Shown here: piece by piece, positions 10,522 to 21,894 of the stretch | Numbering within the stretch: position 1 is the stretch's first letter | Layout: the number at the start of each line of letters is the position of its first letter | From: Bolinopsis microptera | Taxonomy: Eukaryota; Ctenophora; Tentaculata; Lobata; Bolinopsidae | Assembly (NCBI RefSeq): GCF_026151205.1 | Contig: NC_087074.1 | Span: 10,821,226-10,885,225, forward strand | Reading direction: 5' to 3' | DNA: 64,000 nucleotides | Made by a program: the position numbers and the translations under genes | Notes under the pieces: model-generated | What the model was told of the DNA's origin: nothing | The model's database searches: none | What the model saw: only the letters and a program-made list of their open reading frames with translations

Positions 10522-12686
10522 CTATCTGATCTGATGAATGTCCGGTTCCATTGCTTCTAAGAGTAGTTCCAACCCACTCCTCCCCTTATTCTCCCTCCTA
10601 CCTTCCCACAACTCAGGCATGTTATCATAACACCTCAACTCGTTCAGAGTTATGTGACCCTGTGGTGGTTCGTGTGACACAAACGACAAACAGTCCAGGG
10701 GCCTGGGGACATCCTCAGCGGGACCTAGCAGGAAGTCGTTGGGATTGTAGGAGACAGGGTCGGGGAAGAGGGGCAGCAGCCAGATTATTACAGCGTATTG
10801 GTTGCACAGTGGGTCCTCCATGAAGCTACGGATACACACGTAGTATAGTCTGTCCTTACCTCGTATAGAGAACACGTCACCTACCTTGTACCGGATACCT
10901 GTGAGGATATATACTAATCAATCTGTGCAGCACTTTAACAACAATTTAAATTGTGGTGATTGCAACGAGGGCCTGGGAAAGGGGTCTTTGGGAAAATCTG
11001 GGATAGATTTCGAAATTGTCGAAAAACTTCAGGAGCATGAATGTCGGAAATTACAGAGGAATCTAATTTGTGATTTGAATCTTAGACAATAGATACAAAT
11101 GCATTTTAATGAAATAAATTGTTGACTAAGTCGCAGTTCTGAGTGCTGAGCAGAGTGGAGCTGTGACCCATACATTAGATACACAGTAATTAACAAATCA
11201 ACAGCTTGTTAACTTACTCTTGTAGTATATTTGGTTGGAAGTTATGTAGGTTGCTTCTTTGTAAGGCAGCTTGTACGACGATTTCTTTAGTTTGCCTTCC
11301 TTGTTTTTCTTAGCTCCTTTTGGTGCCATCTGAATGATATAGCGGCTTAAACAAGTATAATATATGAACAATGTTCATGTACAACCACAACAATGATATC
11401 GGTTAGCACTTAGCATCATAGAAATTGTATTTATTGAAGTTCGTTTGAACTGTTGTACAGTGTACACGGGTGAAGAATTTATCGAAGTTATTATTCAAAA
11501 TTACTGCCATGAACGACTGTACAGTCAAGCAAAACTGACCTTTTTGTTGTGCAGATTGTTCATGCGTTTACAATGTAACTTGTTCTTGTAATTCTTGGAA
11601 TTGGAACTCTCTTGTGAACACGAGGAACACAGCACTATACCTGAACAAGAAGTTACCATGAAGTTGGCATGAAGTTAGAGTGGAGTTAGAGACTAGAGTG
11701 TAACTCGATACAATCAGAGATATGACATGAACAATTATAGCAGTACAGATGGTTGAATGTGTAGTAATGTGTAGGTTATATTTGTGTAGTGGGAGGGTGA
11801 GAAAGTGGCAGGTGTTGAGGTAGTATCACACTATCAGATGTTATACTCATAATGTTAGTGATATAACAGGAGAGGTTTCTAGAATATTCCATGGCATCAT
11901 TTTTCCAATAGGCAATCTTATTAAAACAATACAATTGTTGCCTCTCTATGAGATTTTGGCAATTAATTACAAACTAAAAAACAAAAGTAAGCCATCAATC
12001 ATCATATTGAAGTATTTAATTATTTAGCTGAAATTTAATTAATTATTTAAATAATTACCTAGATTAGTGGTGTGCCAAATGTCACTGTGTTCAGAGTCAC
12101 ACTTCATGCAGCAGGAAGCAGGAGCCAGCTTGTTGTCCGACCTGCAAGCACTACTTATGAGTTAAAGTGGCACCTGGAATGTTTATTGGAATGAAACAGA
12201 GACCTAGAGACTCAAATTCTCAATCATCAAAAATGTTCTGACGATATTATGATCTATTTGATTTGAGCTAAATAAAAATGAATCACAGGACCAGAATTGA
12301 CCACATTTTGAGATGGTAATATAAGGTAAGAATTGATAACTCTGCTTATTATCAAATCCTTATAATATAAATCAGAATATGTAAACAAACCTAGTGGTAG
12401 GCCCATCCACCTTGAGACCATCAACTCCAACCTCGCCACTCTGCTCCATCTCCACCACCTCTCCTCCCTGCACCACCTCCCCTTCTTCCCCCTCCTCCCT
12501 TATCTCCACCACACCATGGTTGTGGATGTGGTTCCTCTTGGGTCGGTGCTCCTCGCTGTGTATCCCCGGTATCCCTGTCACCCCGTTAGAGATGTTCAGT
12601 GAGTCGTAGTGAGTTTTTAGTGAGATGGGGTCTTTGGTGGGAGGTGGTGCTTGGAGTGTCAGCTGACTTTCGTCCTTCATTGCCAT
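10522..12686 (-). CDS. GATAD1: GATA zinc finger domain-containing protein 1, complete
   Basis: GATAD1 is a nuclear chromatin-associated protein linked to H3K4me3-bound HDAC/Sin3-type complexes in vertebrates. Five minus-strand exons join in phase: 12391-12686, 12059-12141, 11540-11640, 11218-11329, 10522-10898, giving 322 residues (human 269). The single GATA-type finger spans an intron: C110-x2-C113 then C131-x2-C134. The C-terminal half ('TYITSNQIYYKS', 'GDVFSIRGKDRLYYV', 'FLLGPAEDVPRPLDCLSFV') follows the vertebrate protein closely, including the G-P-x-E/D-D-x-P-R motif. Unlike the human protein, about 95 residues of Glu/Gly-rich sequence precede the finger. The first in-frame ATG (12686) is 12 nt after an acceptor-like CTTCTATAG. 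Assignment is secure; the N-terminal extension is lineage-specific. Confidence 0.93.
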
Positions 12687-12698
12687 TACCAATTATAC

Positions 12699-13954
12699 CT
12701 ATAGAAGTGAAATAGTTTGGAAATACTGACTATATCTCTTAACACAGGTATCATCCGTAACAATTTAATAGCCCTGTTGGGATTATATTAAATTGTACAT
12801 TTTCCGTCTGAGCCAACTATGTTCAGTATGTACAGTATACATAAAAACTAATTAAACGATGTGTATCATCATTTAGCAGCTACAACGGTAAAGGAATGTG
12901 ACAAAATTGCTTGTTACGCAGCTTGATGTGTCAAACACTAATTTAAAATAAAACCTTGGACCAGTTTAACAACAAACAAATGTAATTTCCAATGGATGTT
13001 GGTTGGTCCTACTTAGATGTTCTAGCTGTTTTAGCGCTAATTAGGTCGGTGGTTTACTGGCACAGATGTGAACAGTACATGTGCGCTGAAGTACTCTTAA
13101 AACAGTTTAATGATTACTTATTTATTGATGAGACTCATTTAACACACAAATACCAGCAAAATAAAGTGAAAACCAGCAAAATAAAGTGAAAATTAAAAAT
13201 TATCATCATAACATAATATTATATCTCAAATAAAACCAAATAAATTACAAAACAGAATAATCTTCAGACAAATCAACATACCGATATTTGTAGCACTGAG
13301 AATTGTCCGTCCAATTGTCAACTATTGTACGCGAGTTCATGCCACTAAGTGACTAAGCATGATGTCAGTGAGAAAACAGATAAAGCTTATATATCTTATA
13401 ATAATGTTTCGATATACATGTAACATGTTACAGCCAAACAAATCCGACTAAATGCACGTTTCACAAGTAAGATTGCACATTTGCCATTAGATGAAGCCGC
13501 TCTTCCGTTATATTTCATCTGAGTGAGACAGTAAGGTATCGATTAAGGTATCGATATCCGGAATACTTGAAACCTTTCTAGAAACAAGAACATATTTTAT
13601 CGATTAAGTCACTCATTAGTCATTACAGGCAATCAGCCTTCTTTAGAGATTAACCTTGGACAATAAGTAATAACTTACTAAATTACAACTTACTATTACA
13701 ATAACTTACTACTACAATAAGTAATAACTTGCTAGATTTTGATAAACCAGAATAATTTGTCTTTAAATTGCTCTCATAAGCTGATCACAAACACCCAATT
13801 CTAATTTCTATCTCTGAGCAAATAATTCAAAGAACTTTAGCATATCAAACAACCCTCCCTTGACTTTCTCATGAGTCAACAACTAACATTTTTCTGACCT
13901 TAAAACGCCAATTCTCTCTGAACAACGTGACATCTCACTTCAGGCTGGGGTGTT
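12699..13954. other. intergenic, no gene recognised
   Basis: Between the GATAD1 start and the stop of the next gene. Contains only short simple repeats, such as a duplicated 'ACCAGCAAAATAAAGTGAAA' near 13150-13190 and 'TTACTA'-type repeats near 13665-13735. Confidence 0.5.
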
Positions 13955-16480
13955 TCAGCCTTCAATTATAGATTTGTTCTCAGTGTTGAGTCTCCTGTTC
14001 CGACAAGTAAAAGCAGATAGCAGAGACTCACACTTGGCAATACTTAAACTCTCTTCTTCGTAGGCCACGTAGTAAGACTGAATCTGAAAATTCTTTCGTC
14101 AGAATGAGACATTACTGATTATTAAAGTAAACAAGTTCATGCAAGGTTCATAACATTTCTCACAAAAGCATCAAGAACGCTTTCTAATCGACCAATTAAT
14201 TTCAATGCTATAGTAGATTTTCAGTAACGCGTTTGGAACTGTCAGTAACATACGGTTATATTATCTATGATTATGTTAAACTGTTTTAATATTGAATGGT
14301 CAAACCTTGTGTATAACGAGTATAACAATAGCCACAATGAGCAACCGTGAGTATTTATCAGCTCCGTCAGCATAGTCCTGTATCTCTTTAAGCTCTACCT
14401 CTGATAGCCTCTGTAATTATATTTGGTGACGTCATAATGTACTCAAATTAACTCAATAGTATTGCTTTAATAATACACATCACATTATATATCTTGTTGT
14501 TCACTTGGCCTGTTAAAGATGGTTGTACTACATTGATTGAGATTGGAACTTTGTAAACATGCTCATAAAAAGTTACTTTAGAGATAAGCTGTAAAACTGA
14601 CAGAATATTGTTTAAGAGTTAAAACTAACCAGGAGAACAAGATGCCCCAATTCTCTAAACTTTTCCCCCACTGACGGGAACGTCTCTATAAAATACTTTC
14701 CCGCCGAACATATTATCCCCTCTTGTACAGATGCTAAAGTTTTTAGTATCCAGAGCAACGGTCCAGGTTTTGAAGCAGTGACATGTAAAACTGCTACAGA
14801 CAGCCGGTGTAGCCAGTGTAATCCTGGGGTATTAGCTTTTTGTTACATGTTGTATTTATTGATGGTAATAATACCTTTTCTGTTCAACTATTTACAGTAG
14901 GTATCAATTCCATTGACATCATAATGGGGATGATGACACAATTTACGGTGGTAACTGTGCTAAATCTAAATTTAAATCTGCCATAATTGTATCTTTGTAT
15001 TGTTATCGTAACCTCTCGTCAGACTAAACCGCTATAAAGTCAGTAGTTTTTTTACAAATGACTTGAGCAAGTGTTCCTACGTTCAAATATACTTCCCCAA
15101 CTACAGGTAAGTAAACAAACTTAACTTGCTCATGTTATATCTAGTGAAGACAAGACTAACATTTCAAATGTACATTGTACAGTGAGTGTCTGTTTTGTGT
15201 AACCCCAGGACGTCCTGCCCCAGAATTTAAGGTTAAAGTAGTGGTGTAAAAGTTAAGGCTGGGTTTAAAGTTTAATGTTTCTGCTGCAGTTTCTGACTGG
15301 GTGGTGATGGAAATTATGGTTGATTTAAAGATTCTGTGATTAGACAGGATATCCTGGGGCTAGGCTGGAAAGCTTGAACCTGAAAGAGAACTAACCTAGC
15401 CAGGGTGAATGGTTACGTTGAAATCCTTGTACCAGTATCTCAGCTACAACATTACTCTCCTGTAGGATTGTAAGACCATGTATTGGGGTTTGTTGGTCTG
15501 TCTTTGCCTGCAAGATAAACTGATTAACATTTTGTTCTGTGTTGCAACAAACTGGAATTTTTCACCCACTGTAGAGTACAGAAATTTGATTTCAATCAAA
15601 TTTTAACCTTGTGCACGACAACTTTCAAAGTTATGATTAATCTTATTGGATACAGAATCAAGCACACTACACACTATAACCAGTTTAACTGTAACGTTTT
15701 ACCTGAACAACAGAACTGTCGTAATAGAATACAGAATAATTCTCAGCCATGAGGGAGAAGTTGTAACTCAATGAGAGGTAGAAATCTTTTGTTTTATTCA
15801 ATGGGAGAGTGACAGGATTTTCAAGCAGCGACTGGTAAAATGAACCTGGATTGTTAACTGTAAACTTCTTATTTCTTTGGACTTCATACCAAGCCTCTTT
15901 TGATGCATAGAAAACAATAAAATTGCTTAATCCAGAAAGATGTAACACTTTTTAATAAGCATCAAAAAGTTCAGAAGAACAAACCTGAGTTGGTATCGTC
16001 ATCAAATAACCAGTAGTTTATCTTTATAAGCTGCATAAAGTGGAAGTCATTGAGCTTGTCCATTGAAGTGTTGCTCACATATTCGATAAGGACACAATTT
16101 CTACCTGCATGATCCATAAATATCTCTAGTTCTTTGTTACATGTTGCAGGATTCTGAAGAGGTTGACATCATGAAGCTTGAATCTAATCTTATTAAAAAC
16201 TGATACAAAATTGTCATGAATTAGATGACCATAGCATCTGTAAACTATATGCTTCTAAGCATTATAAAACACTTACATGGATTATGTCTGCTCGAAGTTG
16301 TTGCAGCCCTTGACCCATAGGAAGCTGACTAGGAGCCAAGAGTAGTTCATCCAAGGTGAATTTGTCGGATTCAATAAATAATAGAGTCAGGGAAGCCAAA
16401 GACGATATCAAGCCAGTAAAGGCTACCAGTGTCAAAAGTGAAAGGGTGTAACCTTTCAATGTTTTCAAAATGAAGTACAT
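13955..16480 (-). CDS. Two-membrane-segment protein of unrecognised family, complete
   Basis: Seven minus-strand exons join with consistent phase and GT-AG introns: 16277-16480, 15985-16153, 15703-15947, 15396-15507, 14630-14823, 14306-14410, 13955-14083. They give 385 residues ending '...KSIIEG'. There is a hydrophobic segment at about residues 12-32 ('YTLSLLTLVAFTGLISSLAS') and a second at about 329-342 ('SRLLIVAIVILVIH'). The roughly 295 residues between contain four cysteines and several N-x-S/T sites, so this part is probably luminal or extracellular with both ends cytoplasmic. I do not recognise the family. The exact exon chain makes it a real gene. The ATG is 1 nt after an acceptor-like TTTCTCAG, and a retrotransposon sits 53 bp upstream of the start. 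The acceptor of the third exon (AAAAG) is weak in pyrimidines. Confidence 0.82.
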
Positions 16481-16520
16481 CCTGAGAAAGTTCAGATTAT
16501 TTTTTGAAAGGTAGTCTAAC

Positions 16521-19500
16521 ACTGCACTGCACTTTTTTTTTATATACTCAACAAAGAAATGTCAAACAGTATATATACAATAAATTAAATCAAGTGATGC
16601 AATTGGCAGAGCACAATCGTAAATCCTGAGCAATAGATATCATCTATCCCTCGTAGCTCTTCTCCTCAGGTATCAGGTTGAAGGAGACATTGGATATAGG
16701 GGCAGTCCATGCCTTCTTTGCCTTTCCACGTACACCTCTAACTGCTACTAGCACACTCCTCATTATATCCATGCTCAGGCGTGTCCTGATGTTACACATC
16801 ACCTGGCTGTAGTCCTCCTTTGTTTTGGTGGCTATCAACACAGCAAGTCTCCTTATGAAACGCTTGGCCTCCGGTGCCATTCCTCCTGTAGTGGTAAATA
16901 CAAGGGGGACGAATGACCCTTTCTCCAATTGTAGCACTCGGTTCATGTACTGGTTCTTTTTCTCATTCTCGTGCAGAGTGTAGAGCTGTGGCATGGTCTT
17001 TCCTTGATATGTAGGCGATTTAGGATTGAAAATGCGCACATCAAAGAAAGTCCTCTCAAATGTGCTCCACACTCCTCTTGCTGATATATCAAGCCTAGCC
17101 TTATCAGCATTGTTGCCCTTTTGTTGGAAGTTGGCCGATTCTATATGTGTTAAAAGGGGCTCAATCCTCACATCCTTGGTCACCAGCCTAAGGTATTCAG
17201 CAACGGAGTCTCTCACGTTGTTATGACGGTAGTTCACATACCCCCCTCTCTTACAGTTGAGGATATGATTGTGATCATTCTTGGCTCCACAATCGCAGAA
17301 TCTTGGGGTGTTAGGGATGTCCCAACCATACCGGAGATGAACAGCATCTCTGAAGTCTTGCTTGCTGTAAGCATACCCTAGCTGTTGAATGGGGAGACAT
17401 GTTAGCCAAGCTCCTGACCCATGCTCTTGTACCAGCTGCAATGACTCCCTGGTATTCTCATCCACTTCACTCATTATCTCAGCAAGCTCCTTCTTCAAGC
17501 GTAATTCTTTAACTAACTTGAGGCAATCTACTCTGCCCTTTATCTTAATTTTATCCAACTTCATCAGGGATGTCTCCTGGTGATAGATAAGGTCAACCAG
17601 CTCCTCTGTTATCTTGAGTGACGTCTGGTATTCCTTCTCCGCGATCTCTACTGGATTAACAATACCAAGCCCCCCTAATCTTACAGGTAGCTCAAACATT
17701 CTCCTGTGCAGATCAGACACATTCCTACCAATAATTGCAGGGATGAACTTTTCTCTTATACACTTCTCCAATGGGATGAAGAGGTCTTTAGTGTCTTGGA
17801 TGGTACGCATCACAAAGGTCCACCGATGACATAGGGCTTTGGTATACCCTGATAGGGCTGCCTGAGGTTCATCGAGGGCAATATCTGACAACTCTTCTAC
17901 ATCCTTCACCCATTTCTCTACTTTCTTTTTTACATATGTCTCTCTAGCCTCCTCTCCACCTATCACTGCTCCCAGATGACGCTCCCCATCACATGTGATC
18001 TCTATACCAGTCTCTCCAAATAAAAACGTGGCTGCTGGTAGTAGCGATTTTTCTTTTAGGATAAGAATAGTCTTCACTGCTTTAGGGAAGTAGCCTAACT
18101 TAGGACCGTTCACACTGAGTAAATCCCACCACAGCCGGAGTTTCTTCAGGGTACCTGCTGCTGCAGAGTCATCTGCATACCACGCTTGCATCAATTCTCC
18201 TAATTTTGTCACGCTGGCCCGGATGTTGATAAGAGGACGAATACCGATAGCATACTCTGCCATTGCTGCCACATCCCCTTGCGTTGCCCCTTCATCAGAG
18301 TAAATTATCTCACACGAATATGTGTCGTTGACAATGAGTTTGGCTGATTTCTGATATGTGTTTTTCAGGTATTGGTGAAACGGAGGACATAGCTGCCTGA
18401 TGTTGTGAATAGCTGCTTTGCGATTAAGCCTGTTAAACGCATTATCAGCATCAACAAGAAGCACTGCCTCTGTCTTAGGATCTTCCCATGTCCTCTTAAC
18501 TGCTCTGATGGATGCCTCAATGCCTGACTCTAGCCCAGCACATGACTGAAGAGGTCCTGCAGCCTCTTGTATATCATCCTTAATTACCCCAATAACCACC
18601 TTGCCAACAATACGCCGAAGAACCTCTCCTACCCCCACCGGCCGTACACCAGGATTACCTCTCTTATCGTCACCCTTATTTAGTGGTACCAGTCTACAGG
18701 CCACAAACTCATTCAGACTCTCTGGGTTAACATCCTCTACACACAAACGCTTTGCAAATTCAGCTATTGCACCGCAGAGTTGAAAAGGAAGTTTCCCATA
18801 CGCTTTAGAGCACAAGATGTGCTTCCACCCATCTGCATCCAAATGGGTTGGGCCACCTGAGCCCTTAACATGAAGTGCCGCTTTCTCAACTAGCTCTGCC
18901 GATATTTCAGCAAATATCACCGACTGTGCCTGAGGCGCTGTTATAGGTAGAAGGATATCAGCTGGAGGTGTCTCAGCTTTAGGATGTTTCTCTTGTAATA
19001 GACTCTTTATCTTTCTATTTAATGTGTGTACCCCAACAACTGAGTCTTCGTTGTTGATGAGCTTCATGGCCTGACATACTTTACCCACCATCATTAACCT
19101 ACTAAAGCCTTTCATTTTCGATGGATCTTCAGACTTTTTCCTTCGTTTTAGCTTCTCCTGGATGACACGAGCTTCATCCATGAGGGAATTGAGGTCGCCA
19201 TCCTTCCACTTTTCTAGTCTATCTACCAGGTACTTGGCATTGTCTCTAGCTTTTGACTTAGATGAAGGCTTCTGTAACATAATAGGGATAAATATATGGA
19301 CTAGCTGCAATGAAAGACTCTCCCAGGCCGTTTTATTCACAAAAAGGTACAAAAGTCGTGTCAACTCTTTGATAAACTTCTCCCCACTCTTACCCCTTGG
19401 CACCATAAACAAATTCCTACACCACGTAATAATTTCATCATATATCCCCGTAAGTTCTGACCGTATACACCCTTCCCCAACCATGGTACCCCACGTCAAA

Positions 19501-20087
19501 TTATTAGATCTATTCAACTGGCAGCAGTCACAATACCATTCATCATCTTCACTGGTTTTATGATCCTCATACTCTTCATCACTCATACACAAGCAGGCCT
19601 TATGAATCCAAACCTCGCACTCCTCACACTGCAAAGCATCTACATGCCATTCAACTCTGGTTTTACATATAGGACATATGTCATCTATCTTCTCCTTCTC
19701 ATTTGGTCTACATTTTTTCTTCTTATCAACTCTTGTTTTATGATTGATGTTTACTTCTAGGACTTGAGGTCTATTTAACAAGGGTTTCTCTGTTCTGATG
19801 TGGCGCCGAAAGTCATATCTCGAAGAAGATGATTGAGGTTTGATAGAATTGGTTGAGTTTAATACTTTCTGATTATTAGGATTTGGGGAGGCCATATTGG
19901 GCGACATAGGTTCATTGGACATAGGTTCGTTAGTACTTTCTTCTTCAGCTTGTCCGTTGGTCTCTACATGTTCTGTACTGGCTGGGGCACTATCAGTGTG
20001 CCCCGTTTGCCCGTCCTTGTTTGCCATCCCTGAACTCAAATTATTTGTTATATAGTAGTGTTGAAAGTATTAAAACTGCACTGCACT
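16521..20087 (-). mobile_element. Full-length non-LTR retrotransposon with 13-bp target-site duplication
   Basis: Perfect direct repeats ACTGCACTGCACT at 16521-16533 and 20075-20087 bracket the element (16534-20074). Read on the minus strand, the element starts at 20074, has about 47 nt of 5' leader, one long ORF, about 110 nt of 3' UTR and an 8-9 nt poly(A) tail (poly-T at 16533/34-16541 on the plus strand). Intact ends, tail, ORF and identical duplications indicate a recent target-primed insertion. It lies between the unnamed membrane-protein gene, whose ATG is at 16480, and unannotated sequence. Confidence 0.93.
16644..20027 (-). CDS. PHD finger / reverse transcriptase / restriction-like endonuclease polyprotein
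   Basis: Single 1127-residue ORF of the retrotransposon; first in-frame ATG at 20027. Order: Ser/Asn/Pro-rich N-terminus; a PHD-type zinc finger at about residues 118-169 (CPIC...CEEC...H..C...CDCC); a reverse transcriptase with motif A 'LLVDADNAFN', motif B 'GATQGDVAA' and the catalytic box 'WYADDSAA'; then a CCHC knuckle 'CDCGAKNDHNHILNC' followed by a PD-(D/E)xK-like endonuclease ('KARLDISARG', 'FFDVRIFNP'). Zinc knuckle plus restriction-like endonuclease after the RT is the architecture of the R2/NeSL/Hero side of non-LTR elements. The exact clade cannot be set by eye. A PHD finger, normally a histone-tail reader, could guide the element to particular chromatin (inference). No disabling stop or frameshift is visible. 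Confidence 0.9.
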   Translation of the reverse strand: MANKDGQTGHTDSAPASTEHVETNGQAEEESTNEPMSNEPMSPNMASPNPNNQKVLNSTNSIKPQSSSSRYDFRRHIRTEKPLLNRPQVLEVNINHKTRVDKKKKCRPNEKEKIDDICPICKTRVEWHVDALQCEECEVWIHKACLCMSDEEYEDHKTSEDDEWYCDCCQLNRSNNLTWGTMVGEGCIRSELTGIYDEIITWCRNLFMVPRGKSGEKFIKELTRLLYLFVNKTAWESLSLQLVHIFIPIMLQKPSSKSKARDNAKYLVDRLEKWKDGDLNSLMDEARVIQEKLKRRKKSEDPSKMKGFSRLMMVGKVCQAMKLINNEDSVVGVHTLNRKIKSLLQEKHPKAETPPADILLPITAPQAQSVIFAEISAELVEKAALHVKGSGGPTHLDADGWKHILCSKAYGKLPFQLCGAIAEFAKRLCVEDVNPESLNEFVACRLVPLNKGDDKRGNPGVRPVGVGEVLRRIVGKVVIGVIKDDIQEAAGPLQSCAGLESGIEASIRAVKRTWEDPKTEAVLLVDADNAFNRLNRKAAIHNIRQLCPPFHQYLKNTYQKSAKLIVNDTYSCEIIYSDEGATQGDVAAMAEYAIGIRPLINIRASVTKLGELMQAWYADDSAAAGTLKKLRLWWDLLSVNGPKLGYFPKAVKTILILKEKSLLPAATFLFGETGIEITCDGERHLGAVIGGEEARETYVKKKVEKWVKDVEELSDIALDEPQAALSGYTKALCHRWTFVMRTIQDTKDLFIPLEKCIREKFIPAIIGRNVSDLHRRMFELPVRLGGLGIVNPVEIAEKEYQTSLKITEELVDLIYHQETSLMKLDKIKIKGRVDCLKLVKELRLKKELAEIMSEVDENTRESLQLVQEHGSGAWLTCLPIQQLGYAYSKQDFRDAVHLRYGWDIPNTPRFCDCGAKNDHNHILNCKRGGYVNYRHNNVRDSVAEYLRLVTKDVRIEPLLTHIESANFQQKGNNADKARLDISARGVWSTFERTFFDVRIFNPKSPTYQGKTMPQLYTLHENEKKNQYMNRVLQLEKGSFVPLVFTTTGGMAPEAKRFIRRLAVLIATKTKEDYSQVMCNIRTRLSMDIMRSVLVAVRGVRGKAKKAWTAPISNVSFNLIPEEKSYEG

Positions 20088-21894
20088 GGTTATGCAACTA
20101 CAAATAGCTCATTGGTTGACTTGGCAGGAAAATTGGGAAATCTTGATTGAGGGTCGAATGAGGAGAGTATCAATGTGAATTATTTCAGAGATCAATATAC
20201 ACAGATAAACTCAGCAGGGTTAATCGTTAGACACCCTCACGAATTAAATTACATTAATAAGTTAAATTGTAAAAATCTGAATAAAAATCTGAGTAAGAAC
20301 CCCTTGAAAATTCAGTGAACAAGCTCTTAGTTCATGTCTAAGTCTGTTATTTTTACAAATGATTTAATATCGGGTATTATCTTCAGTACATATACATACA
20401 TTGAACTACAGTGAAGTCGCTTTTATTCAGAGCTAGCTTCCACTTCTTGCACAAAACGAGCTAATTAATTAAAAGTTGGGGGAGGTAAGAAGAGGCCCGA
20501 TATATAATTGAGGTACCAAATATTATAGAGAGGTATGGTGAGGTAAAAAGGGGTTTGGCTGTGTATTAATACCAACCATTAGTTATTGCGATCACAAACA
20601 GCTGGTAATAATTTCAAGGTGGCGCTCGATTCTTCGAACAATTTTAAAACGCGTGGTTCTGCTTCAAAAGGTTTTAATTAACTTTATAAATTCGATAATT
20701 TACCAAAAATGAAACAATGTTGTTTGTGAAAAGTTTTAAAACTTCACACAATGACAAGTTTGTTAACATAAAGCAAAACGTTTGCTTCAACAATAAAATA
20801 AAACAAAAATAAATAATGAATAACATAACTGAATTATTTAAAGCGCGCTATATTTTTATCAAAATCACATTTAATTTGATACTTATGAAATAATTTAAAC
20901 ACTTTTATTATAATGATTTTAGTTTGAAAGAAGTTGTTGTAATGCGCGCATTTGGAAATTAGTGTTGTCTCTTCCAGTTAAAATTAAATGTTTAATTATA
21001 ATTTACTAACAAATTATTTTATAATTATACATTAAATTGAATTTTAAATAGAAATGTGAATATGTTAAAATTTAAAACTTTCAAAACGGAGGCTTATAAA
21101 TATTATTATATTATGATTGTAAAATAAAGGATAAAATTTTAAATTTGTTTCACAAAAATTTGTTTCACTTTAAAAAAATTAGCTGTTCATGTTAAAAATT
21201 TATTGGGCGGCGTTCAGCTTGTCATTCTGCCAAATTTTTACAAACGCGATAGCCTAAGGTCCCCAGGTAAGTTGAAGATTTTCATTCATCCTTGTAGCGC
21301 AATGCACAACTTAACTGGGCCGCGCCGCGCATCCAATAATGCTTTTTGCAACCTCTCGCAATTTTCCGTAACCTATCGCAATCTTTGTTAGATTGGCAAA
21401 ATTCATTATTGGGTCACGCCGAGCTGTGAAGGATTGCAATTGACATCGTCAATTAAAAAATTTGCATTTAAAATTTAAATTATAAGATCACAACTTCGGA
21501 TCACTTATCTGTAACGCGCCGCGCACATTACTATACTTGCTTTGCTTAGCTCAATCAGTTACAAATTATTGCAAAGCCTAGCTACAAACAAATCATCAAT
21601 GTTTATGTTATTTATTATAAACGTGAACAAACTGTTTATATATGTCGAAATTTCAGATATGACTATATTTCTAATAGTATATTTGGTCCGTAAGGTGGGA
21701 CCATATCAATTGCAATTGTGTCATAGAGGGGGGGTAGTGAAAATAGTTTCAATGAAACTCGTTTATTCAGCAAACATGGAGAATAACGCTCCTTACAGCT
21801 CGATGCACTGTTTTAAGTGACTTCCAGGTATTTGAAACTGAGATGCAAGCAAGTCAGCTTAATTCTGACCCATTGATGAGGCATCAAATACTAA
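20088..21894. other. AT-rich intergenic stretch with old repeat fragments
   Basis: No gene recognised. 20600-21190 is very AT-rich. A fragment at about 21200-21270 (GGCGGCGTTCAGCTTGTCAT ... GGTCCCCAGGTAA) resembles the 74-bp insertion at 23956-24029. At 21325-21425 'CCAATAATG' and 'CATTATTGG' form an inverted repeat flanked by GC-rich ends, like a decayed MITE. Confidence 0.5.

Noticed and set aside
16262-16522. Start of the two-TM protein at 16522
   Set aside because: That codon is GTG and overlaps the retrotransposon target duplication; the ATG at 16480 directly after an acceptor is better.
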